From positions 20,910,150-20,974,149 of the forward strand of contig CM051514.1 in NCBI GenBank assembly GCA_028015205.1: a stretch of DNA of 64,000 nucleotides, written 5' to 3'. Shown here in pieces: positions 22,256-31,460 of the stretch (position 1 is its first letter; the number at the start of each line of letters is the position of its first letter). The notes beneath the pieces were generated by a model that was not told where the DNA came from, did no database searches, and saw nothing but the letters and a program-made list of their open reading frames with translations. This DNA is from Mytilisepta virgata (taxonomy: Eukaryota > Mollusca > Bivalvia > Mytilida > Mytilidae). The translations under genes and the position numbers were made by a program.

Positions 22256-25200
22256 CTATAAAAGAAAGGCAAAGAGGAAATCATAACAAACAAGATGGAA
22301 GCAACTGATGGGTAGTAAATCGACGAATGTACACATCTTGTGCATAGAATAAGTTTTGAGTCAAATAAAATGATTAAAAATAACAATCCAAAGATACTAA
22401 TATTAGATATAGTAAATTTATACTATGCTGTATACGACGCATTTCAAGGAGTTACCTCTCATCAGCAGCATTAAAACCGAAACATTTGGAAGACCAAAAA
22501 CCAAACTTATATTAAACAAGAAGTACTCAACTAAAAATACCGAAATAGGAAGCCAAATTTCAGATAAGGAGATCTATCATGTGCAATACAAGGAATGAAC
22601 CCTTAGTAATTCTATTATTTTAGAATTTTGCTAAATATTGGTAATTTCTATAACAACTCAATGAATAATCATGTCAGACAAGTCTGACGACTGGGTTGGC
22701 GAATACCCTCGGAGACCTAGGGTCCACCATGCAGAGGCATCGTTCCAGGAGTTTCAAAATAACAATCCAAAGATACTAATATTAGATATAGTAAATTTAT
22801 ACTATGTTGTATAAATAATACAAAATCTAATAACACAGAAAATAAGGTTGCTTAAGTCGTAAACCTTCGATGAATGACGTCATAAAGAACGTACCAGATA
22901 AGACAACGAAGCAATAATAATAAATACTAAAGCCTCTCTTGATCCTGTTAATTTTGCAAGTAGATTTTCTCATAAGATTCTATGTTAAAGTAAGTTCGGC
23001 TGTTTCTTGCAACAAGGGTGTAGAAACTAGCCATCGGATACATTTCTGAAAGAGGGGTACCTAAAGTTACAATTACCTGATTGGTCTCAGACAAGATCGT
23101 TAAGTGAATTTTGCATTTGATAAACTAAAATAAGCTTTTGAAGTAATTTCGGTGGCAGCTAGGTCTCAATCATCGCATATAATTCTGAACGATGACCATT
23201 GCAGGACCATTTGTGCCATGTTTGCCTGTAACTGACTCATTGGTTTTAAGAGAATTTTCCCATTAACTCCCACACTGAATTAAGTCTTTGCCGTTTAGGA
23301 CTGCATTCCAGTGGCCGTATGCATAAAACTACTCAAGATAAGATTTTAATAACTAACTTAAGTTAAGTAAACTCCGTCTGCATTGCCTAAGAAATATGCA
23401 TAAAACAACGTACTTAGCAAAATCTAAGTTTATTGAAACCTTACCCCCACTCCGCTTAAGTCATGTGCATAAAACAACTAAAGAAAATACTTCAAGATTT
23501 GACTTAATTAAGTTGGTTGACAGGTATGAAAAAACCGTTTCACAAAATGAAAATGGATCTGTTCCATTGATGTTGTCCCTTCCTCATACCGGATTTGACA
23601 TGGGCAGCATGGCGGTTGTCCTGCTTGAAGCAGAGACTGCTTACTCTTCCGGAGCACCCAAGTCCACCCCCGTTTTTTTTTGTCGGATTTTAGTTTGTAG
23701 TGCATGTATTGTTTTTGGTCTTGTCTTCGTTGTTCTAGGGGGTTGGTCTTTTGTTTCGATTTTCCCCTCCTTTGAATATCCCTTTGGTATTTCGTGACTT
23801 TACTCTATAATATTAACCAAGTGTTATTCAAACATGTACGACCTCGTTTTAACGCATTAACAAAAATCTTAAAATAAAAGCTCATTAGTGTGGATTAATA
23901 TGATAAAAAGTGAGCGTTTCCGATGTAATATATACTTATGTTTTTCTTAGTTCTATATTTAAGTTTTTCATACTGGAGTTGTAATTATTGTTATTATCGT
24001 CATTCTTAATATTTTTAGAATGAAGCAGTTAGCTCAATTTCAAAAAGATTAATTTTGTATACATAAAAATATATATATTGAAATATTAAGAGAACATAGA
24101 TATTGAACAGTTACGTTTGTACTCAGGTACATGTACTTAGTAAAACTGTATATAAAAACGTGTCGCATAAGAACTAGAAAATACAGCAAGTCCAAATCTA
24201 CGCAGAACTGTCTATTTCATGGATGTAATCGATGTTTCTTATTGAACGGAAAAAGATATGTAGGTCCCTTTTTATTTTTCTCATGAGAATGAGACAGTTA
24301 CTTTGTAAATTACCTAACTTACCTCTCAGCATTGCCTTTATCAGTTCGTTTTTGTTTGAGCTTCCTATTTTTATGAGATGAGCCCCAACCTTATTACAAA
24401 TTTCCTGAAAACAATATTATGTTTATGTCAATATTTTATTCGATAACCATAAAAAATCTACATAAACCTAAAATTTGATGCTTAGTCGCAGTCTTATCCC
24501 AGAGATTCAAAAGAAGATAATACTTATTTTTTTATTGGTATTAATTATTTTGTCGTCTAGTGAAATTTAGGGGAAAACGCGCGTTTGAGTTAAATATTTT
24601 CAGTGATTTATTGATATTTTATTAGGCTATTCAAAGCATTTGTCAATATCAAATGTGGACGAGTGGTTTAGGTAGTTCATCGTGACTTCTAATAATCACT
24701 TGCCTCTCAACGCTGAAGTTGTGAGTTCGAATCTCACCTGTGGTGGGGTGTGTTCGACTCCGATCTTAATTGACAAGGATTGCCAATTTTCCTACCGAAG
24801 GCTCGGTGGTTCTCTCCGGCTACTCCGGCTTCCTCCACCAATAAAAACTGGCCGCCGCGAAATAGCCAAATGTGGTGAAAACGGCGTAAAACCCCAAACT
24901 AAATAAATAAATAAACAAATCTTACTGTACCATATTCAATATTACCATCGGTGATCATTTGTCGACCATAAATTTATGTCAACATTTTTCATTTCGCTGT
25001 TTTAAACTACAATGCTTGTCGTCATTAGTTGCTTCTTCTGTTTCATATAATTTTATATTTTATCTATTCAAAATTGTTAAAATGAAAGGTACATAATAAG
25101 ATATTAAGAAATAAATAAATTACCTCAGCTTTGTGCCACGTTACAGTGTCCTTTCCAAACAAGTAGATACTGTTAGAAAACTTTTCCCATTGAATGTCAT

Positions 25201-28200
25201 AACCTTAAAAAAAATCGTGGTTTTGTAAAATCGGATATAAAGAAAAAACGTTTTGCTTCAAACTGTCGTCTCAAACGTTTTTGTTGGTTTTTATTTTTGT
25301 CTGCGAAAGAATTAAGTTCAATGTAGGATAAAAACTAAATTCAAATAGTTTGGGGGGATAAGTTAAGGTAGGGAGGGGGGGGGGTCAGTGAAAAAACTAT
25401 GTGAATTAAGTTTTTTATCCTACATTGAACTTTTTATCTCGTCCCTAAGTAAATTGATTGAGACCTGTTGTTTAGTGCGTTGAAGATGAATCACCAATAA
25501 TTGGAATAGCTTCCGAATTAGCTCTTTCCGGTCTCTACAACAAGTTGGGTTATTGTTTTTTTTTAAAGGCAGCAAAGCTGATATGATGAAGTATTTATAA
25601 AGAAAATAATAAGTCAATTATCAGACAAATGATATTCAACATTTCTCCCAGCAAACGACGTATGAATTTTATCGTATAAAACTTCTCGTTCTGTATGTAT
25701 TTATTTATTTACATGTTATTTCAGTATTGGTAATACAACAATTTTAATTAACTTCGTCACTGCAGTGTTGTTTGTTTTTAATGCACTATGCTCGGTACGA
25801 CTCCATGGCCTGGAGAACATATGGTTGTTTTACAGGCTAAACTTTAAATTTCATATTTAAGTAAAGTCAAGAAATACCAAAGGTATATTCGAAGGAGAGA
25901 AAAATCGTAACAACTGACAAACTCCGGAGAACAACGAAGATAAGACCAAAACAATACATGTATTACAATTAAAAACTAAAAACATATGAACAACATGTAC
26001 GCAAAAAAAAAACCGGGGGTAGATTCAAGTGCTCCGGAAGAGTAAGCAGTCTGTGCTTCCTGCAGGACACCCGCCATCCTGCCCATGTCAAATTCGGTAT
26101 GAGGAAGGGATAATATCAATGGAACAGGTCCATTTTCATTTGGGAAACGGTTTTTTCATACCTGTCAACCAAGTCATGATGACGCCCATAAAACTTTAAT
26201 AAGGATGACTTCAGCTTGGGAGCAACGTACACGTCCGCAAATTAATGAAAGCTGTTTCAATGGAATTTATTCACGCACTTCACATGATGTTCTTCCGAAG
26301 TCATTCATTGTGTGCATGAAATGGTGTAGCTAACACTCCAATGAATCCCTTAAAAGCAACTTTCTATAATTCATTTTGTATTATTTTTGTTTGATAAATT
26401 ATAGTTCAATATTTCCAATGTTGTTTTCAAAACATCAAATGCAGTAATTTCATTGGCTAACAGCAACTTCCGGTAAAAAAGTTTAGAACTTGATAAATTC
26501 CTTTCAGGACGCCGTGCGTATGAATACGTACACATGCAATATAGTAAATGGAAATGGAAAACGTCATATTTCCGCATTACTTTAGAATTATAAGTAATAA
26601 AAGTTATTTCTACCGAATTTATCAATGTGTAAAATCGGGCTTATCCCTCACAAACTTTGCATAAAGTCCTTCGGACTTTATTTAGTTTGTGAGTGAATCG
26701 CCAGAGTTTACACATTGATAACCTTTATTACTATAATAATATGTGTATTCGTAGTGACAACGATGAAAGAGAACGAGAGTTTTTATGTTAAAGAATTGCG
26801 TACCTGGAGGCAATAGTACGTTATAAATGGTTTTTAGTAAACCATTAATTTTTTCTGTCTTGTTTTTCGTTAACTCAAATAGATTATCCTGTTTTATTGA
26901 GAATTCTTCCGACGTATTTGTCGTCAACTCGAATAGCTTCTCTTGTTTTATAGAGAGTTCTTCCAACTTGGTTTTCATCAACTCCAATAGCTTCCCTTGT
27001 TTTATGTATAGTTCTTCCGACTTGCTTTTCGTCAATTCAAATAGCCTCTGTTGGTTTAGAGAGAGTTCTTCCGACTTGTTTGTCGTCGCCTCCAATAGCT
27101 TCTCTTGTTTTATGTTCTGTTCTCTTGAATCTGCAAATCAAAATAAATAACATTCCAAATACTTTAAGACAATTCTCATGATAAAAGGTATGTTTTACGT
27201 TTTCCACTATTCAAACAGACTCGTATAATAACTGCTTCAGTTTCGTTTTGGTGAAAAATTATAGGAATTATTCTCTCGTAAATGCCAAATTAGCTTTACA
27301 GTTTTTTTATGAATAAGTTATATCAATAAAAAAATACATAAATATTGTGACATGACACTGTACAATTAACAAAAAAAAAACAAAAAACAAACAAACAAAC
27401 AAAAAAAAAAAAACAAAAAACAAAAAACAAAAACAAAAACAAAAACAAAAAACAAAAACAAAAAACAAAAACAGAAACAAAAAACAAAACAGGAAACACA
27501 TGAATTCGGTAATTATACAGCTACGCTTCCTCGACATTAATGTATAAGAATAAAAAAAATGCAAATGGTCCAAGAGTAAATGTAATAACTAGAATTTGAG
27601 TTGGTTATATGTTCAATTTATTAATCATTATATGTAGCAATGAATTCAGCATGCAACTTGATATGTCCAATGGAACACCTTTCCCTGCTCCTATCAATAA
27701 GGATGAGTGGCAGATAAAGATGTTTGTTCCTTTAGTAAGAAAATAAATAAATCTTATTGAATTTAAATCAAAACAACGGTTCAGTTAAAATTTAAGACAA
27801 CACAGGTTGAACAAAAAAATAAAGGACATTGACCTTGACATTTGATCCAATGATCCAAAAATCAATAGAATTTTTCCATTCCACTAGGGACATATTTCTT
27901 CCAACTTTGGTGCCCATATACTGCACAAAAATTTTTCTTGAAGCATAAAAACGAAGCAAGAAACCCAAATCAAAACAAAACTGGAACATTTTACCTCAAA
28001 ATCAGCAATACATATTAATAACATCTACTTGCAGCTTCCAATATATTCTAACTGACTGCAGAAAAAACAAGAATCAAACTAAGAACTGTCCTTTTAAGAC
28101 ATGTCATTTCTTATACACCTATTTACAGTATTGTCCAATCCGGATTTGTCCGGATACTAAACAACTTCCACTTTGGGTCAAGTGGAGTTAGAATTAAAGG

Positions 28201-29797
28201 TCACAATAAAGAGCTGAGGGAAAGGATAACTGTCAAGGGAAAATGCTTTAGGTTTTTAACCACCATGTTGACGCCTAGCTACTAATTATATAAAAACATT
28301 ATTTGAAGTATTTACGATCATTTAAGTATGCCTCCTTGTAAATTAACAATCCAAAGATACTAATATTAGATATAGTAAATTTATACTATGCTGTATACGA
28401 CGCATTTCAAGGAGTTACCTCTCATCAGCAGCATTAAAACCGAAACATTTGAAGACCAAAAACCAAACTTATTTTAAACAAGAAGTACTCATAACCAAAA
28501 TTACCGAAATAGGAAGCCAAATTTCAGCTAAGGAGATCTACCATGTGCAATACAAGAAATTAACCCTTAGTATTTCTATTATTTTTTAATTTTTCTAAAT
28601 ACTGGTAATTTTTGTAACAAATCAATGAATAATCATAGTTTCTTTCACGATGCCATGTTACAACCGGGAACTAGTTTGTCTCAACTGATTTCTCAGGTCA
28701 TGAAAAAGTTGTGTAATTTCAGAATAATTCAGGATTGGACTTGTACTGTCAACAGGTGTATAGAACCTACACGCAGTATGCACATAGGTGTAACCGGTTT
28801 TGGAGTTTCCCGCTATTACAATAGGAACGAATAGACTATAAAATTAATCAAAACAAATTGTTTTAGAACAATTCTTATACTGACAACGAACAATTAAATG
28901 TGAATCAATACTCTACTGTTTCTTTCAGGCAAATTATTTCGTAAAATATTTTAAAAATTATATGCATAAAATTATAAAATGCAGGATGAACTGGGAAATA
29001 AACAAAATTTAATTTATTTCCTTTTGGTGAACAACAACGCCTGAGGAATTGATGTGTCTACTTTTTATTCAAAAACATATTCGTTGTTTAGGACACCGTC
29101 ATCAGGGTACCAAACCAATTAATAGAAATAAATTAGAATAGTTGGAAGTACAAAGTCGGGAATTATACCAGGAATACGTCATATAGTTGATTAGTAACAG
29201 TAAATTGTAAAGAGCAGGTACAGAGATAAAAATAGTACAACGATGACTTATAAAAATAGAAATTGTGGCTCTTTTAAGTTGTATACGGCCCTCTTGAAAA
29301 TGTTAAATATGGTATACAGTTTTAGTTGTCTGTTTTTAATTTAATTTATTTGTCTAATTGGTTTTCAGATTAACCATTTGCAGGAAACAATTATAATTTA
29401 TTAACTTGTTGTTTAATTGAGATACATCAAAAAATTATTTACCTGATAGTATTAGGAATGATATCACTACAGCTGATATACAAAGGACAAATGTCGCTAC
29501 TGAAAATACAACCAGAAACGTCCCTAATCTGCCAGTAAACCAAGCCTTAACTGATTCCAGTAGAGTTAACTGGATGGTCGAGTAAACCTGCTTTTTTCTG
29601 TCGTCCAAAGAACCGTATCCTGAAGCTTGATCGGTTTTTTTTTCATCCTTCTCTGAACAATTTCCAATAAATACAATCTCAGGTGAAACAACGGAATCTG
29701 CTGCCTGTTTTTCGGTGAAAATGTCTCTGTAATCTGCATAGACATAGTCCTTAATGTCGGAGTAAACTGCCAAGTCGGTGTCCGTTGAACTCTCCAT
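22002..29797 (-). CDS. Type II membrane C-type lectin, gene A (365 aa, five coding exons)
   Basis: Coding exons on the minus strand are 29797-29443, 27130-26804, 25203-25124, 24404-24323 and 22255-22002, with phases 1,1,0,1 and a total of 1098 nt including TAA. The order is a cytoplasmic tail (1-90), transmembrane helix (about 92-117), stalk of 18-residue repeats (119-225) and C-type lectin domain (228-365). The lectin domain has the WIGL motif at 290-293 and conserved Cys257, 330, 346 and 355, pairing as 257-355 and 330-346 by family analogy. The calcium/sugar motif reads E-P-E (320-322) instead of EPN or QPD, and the WND position reads W-F-D (341-343). The start at 29797 is preferred over an upstream in-frame Met because the extension includes a homopolymer tract of unequal length in paralogue B. 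Likely role: surface recognition receptor; the ligand is unknown. Confidence 0.85.
22380..22816 (+). mobile_element. 379 bp repeat element, one full unit plus 55 bp of a second
   Basis: ATAACAATCCAAAGATAC starts at 22380 and again at 22759. The same element is at 28344, 43770 and 54413. Paralogue B (around 48765) lacks this insertion: its GATTAAAAG joins directly to AATACAAAATC. The unit ends near CGTTCCAGGAGTT and includes a GTCAGAC-AA-GTCTGAC palindrome. No protein is encoded. Confidence 0.8.
23498..23810 (+). mobile_element. Reverse-transcriptase element 3' tail (intron 4 of gene A)
   Basis: It carries K-L-V-D-R-Y-E-K-T-V-S-Q, matching the end of the reverse transcriptase family seen at 37538, followed by the CTTCCGGAGCACCC tail and a GT-rich 3' region. 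Inverted partner at 25866-26185; equivalent in unit B at 49455-49745. Confidence 0.55.
24323..24404 (-). CDS. Gene A exon 4: lectin domain helix region
   Basis: An 82 nt exon encoding E-I-C-N-K-V-G-A-H-L-I-K-I, the classic C-x-x-x-G-A-x-L region with Cys257, ending in phase 1 at R-G/GTAAGT. Homologues are at 50263-50344, 41598-41679 and 45575-45656. Confidence 0.85.
24655..24920 (+). mobile_element. tRNA-derived SINE, 5' slightly degraded
   Basis: GTGGACGAGTGGTTTAGG (A box region) and GAGTTCGAATCTC (B box) are followed by the same body as 18201-18468 and an AAATAAATAAATAAAC tail. It lies in intron 3 of gene A and is absent at the matching place of gene B, which instead has about 650 bp of other sequence including a MITE. 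Confidence 0.85.
25124..25203 (-). CDS. Gene A exon 3: lectin domain start
   Basis: An 80 nt exon encoding G-Y-D-I-Q-W-E-K-F...V-T-W-H-K-A-E, the first strand and helix of the C-type lectin fold. It has no cysteine, so the domain lacks the extra N-terminal disulfide of long-form domains. Homologous exons are at 51413-51492, 42851-42930 and 46832-46911. Confidence 0.85.
25314..25432. repeat. Hairpin with G-rich loop, only in unit A
   Basis: Arms 25314-25343 and 25402-25432 are near-perfect reverse complements. The loop contains several G runs between 25351 and 25384. Paralogue B (about 51600) lacks it. Confidence 0.75.
25866..26185 (-). mobile_element. Reverse-transcriptase element 3' tail, inverted
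   Basis: On the minus strand it matches 23510-23810: GTTGACAGGTATGAAAAAACC, then the CTTCCGGAGCACTTGAA tail. With the plus-strand copy it forms an inverted pair around exons 3 and 4 of gene A. In gene B the pair is at 49455 and 52020. Confidence 0.6.
26804..27130 (-). CDS. Gene A exon 2: stalk of 18-residue repeats
   Basis: 109 codons in phase 1. About five units of 18 residues follow the pattern S-E-E-(L/F)-S-I-K-Q-x-x-L-F-E-L-T-x-x-K, then T-E-K-I-N-G-L-L-K and L-L-P-P-G. High Glu/Lys/Leu content predicts helix. At DNA level this is a 54 bp tandem repeat, which also produces open frames on the opposite strand. Confidence 0.85.
27370..27492 (+). repeat. A-rich (CAAAAA/CAAA)n simple repeat
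   Basis: Long run of variable A tracts separated by single C bases. In unit B the same place (about 53508-53543) is much shorter, so the tract changes length quickly. Confidence 0.85.
28344..28638 (+). mobile_element. 379 bp repeat element, 3'-truncated, unit A
   Basis: TAACAATCCAAAG start through CAATGAATAATCA, then it stops short of the usual GTCAGAC...GGAGTT end. The same truncated copy is at 54413-54695, so it predates the duplication. Confidence 0.75.
29443..29797 (-). CDS. Gene A exon 1: tyrosine-rich tail and membrane anchor
   Basis: It encodes residues 1-118 plus one base. The tail has Y12-S-D-I15 and Y23-R-D-I26 separated by seven residues (ITAM-like), S59-G-Y61-G-S-L64 (ITIM-like) and Y72-S-T-I75. 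An Arg at 90 precedes the helix G-T-F-L-V-V-F...V-I-S-F-L-I-L. No cleavable signal peptide is seen, consistent with type II topology. The donor is CAG/GTAAATAA. Confidence 0.85.
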
Positions 29798-30109
29798 GTT
29801 GCTTATTTTTAGTTTAGAGCTGGAAAACTTGCTGTACCAGGAAATATTTTTTAACAAAAAAAAAACAGTATACAAAAACAAAAAAAAAACTGAAAATGAA
29901 ACCTTCATTGTTTGTATAACGGGGAAGTGTCAGTATGCTTATTACCTATCACAAAAGATGTGTAATGATACAAACTGAGATTTTAAGATAAATATAATTG
30001 AAATATACATAAATAATTTCCGCATCACAAATGGTTACATTGCGGAATTCGTGTTTTTCACGCCTTTGTTTCCTCGTGTGGAGTGTTTTTCATTTGAAAG
30101 ATCAAGATA

Positions 30110-31460
30110 TTTTATTATTATACCCCTGCTTCGAAAAGCGGAGATATATTGTGACGGGGGAGTCCGCCCGCCCGTTGAACTCCTGTTTTATAAAGCAGAG
30201 CTCCATAGTGATTGGGAGTCCGTCCGCCTGTTCATCCGCCTGTTCGTTCCTCCATCCAGTCACAATATGTTCCATTTTTGTATTCGCAACTCCTCCTTAA
30301 CCACTTATTATAATTTAATAAAGCTTTCTCATATTCTTTATCATGTAATGCCACTGTGCACTTTTTTTCATTTGGTAAACATCATGTTTGGGTTTTCTTT
30401 TCGCAGAACATGGAGTTTACCATTGCCTTATATCGTGGTTTTCATTGTGTATCCACAACTCCTCCTAAACCACCTACTATAAGCTTATGAAACTTTCTAA
30501 TTCTTAACTATTCAAAGAAATTGTGCACCTCCTATTCTGTATTTTGGTCAAATTGATTTTTGGAATTGAACCCTGCCAGTGCTTTATATGGAGGTTATGG
30601 GGTACCTATTTTGTATCCGCAACTCCGCAAAAACAACTTATTATAATTTAATGAAAGTCTCTCAGATTCTTTATTTTTACCATTGTGCACCTCCTATTTT
30701 TTTATGGTCAAAATCATCAAAATCATTTTTGTGAACTGTTTTACTTTTGGAAAGGGGTGTATCAGTTTTGTATCCGCAACTCCTCCTTAACAACTTATCA
30801 TAATTGAATGAAACCTTCTCAGATTCTAAACTATATAATGCCATCGTGCACCTCCTATTTTTTTACCGGTCAAAATCATTTTCGGGGTTTCTTGTTCAAA
30901 ACAAGGACTCTCCAAAACATTGATTTCTTCCGTCCCACTACCTATTTTGTATACGGAATCCCACCTAAACCACTTATTATAAATTGATTAAACTTTCCCA
31001 GATTCTTAACCATATAATGCCATTTTGCACCTCCTATGTTGTTTGTGGCCAAAATCATAAAAATCATTTTGCGGAACTTTTTTTTTCTTTTGGAAGTGTG
31101 TGTGTGTGGGGGTGGGGGGGGGGGGTTACGAATTTTGTATCCACAACTTCTTCTTAACTACTTGGGGGGAGGGGGGGGGTTTACGAATTTTGTATCCACA
31201 ACTTCTTCTTAACTACTTATCATAATTTAATGAAGCTTTCTCAGATTCTTAACCATATAATGCCATTATGCACTTCCTATTTTGTTTATCGGTCAAAATC
31301 ATATTTGGGGTTTCTTTTTTCAAAATATAGACTTATCAAAACATGAATTTTTTTTATTGGTTTATAATTCGGGGGTACCCATTCTTGTATCCGCAACTCC
31401 TCCTTAACCACTTATCATTTAATGAAACTTTCTCAGATTCTTTATCATATTGACGACATC
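30110..31460 (+). repeat. About 165 bp tandem minisatellite element, unit A
   Basis: It starts TATTATACCCCTGCTTCGAAAAGCGG with a CCGCCCGCCCG stretch, then TTTGTATCCGCAACTCCTCC-type units begin near 30280, 30450, 30613, 30768, 30948, 31135, 31188 and 31387. Units contain AATGAAACTTTCTCAGATTC and TGCACCTCCTATTTTG. Unit B has the same array with a different arrangement of units. Confidence 0.8.

Noticed and set aside
24655..24745. tRNA gene in gene A intron 3
   Set aside because: Same reason: it is the tRNA-like head of a SINE.
26827..27150. 107 aa plus-strand frame opposite the stalk exon (also 52964-53287)
   Set aside because: Antisense shadow of a 54 bp in-frame repeat; the minus strand has matching splice phases and paralogue support.
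27307..27573. Phe/Val-rich minus-strand frame
   Set aside because: Translation of the (CAAAAA)n simple repeat.
28625..28834. 69 aa frame present in both units (also 54710-54898)
   Set aside because: It begins inside the truncated 379 bp element and has no recognised domain or splice support.
29443..29908. Start at the upstream in-frame Met near 29908 for gene A (55994 for gene B)
   Set aside because: The extension runs through a homopolymer of different length in the two paralogues and looks like 5' UTR; the downstream Met gives a clean conserved tail. Not fully excluded.
30031..30482. Two overlapping plus-strand frames with signal-like segments
   Set aside because: They lie at the start of the 165 bp tandem repeat element and have no known motif.
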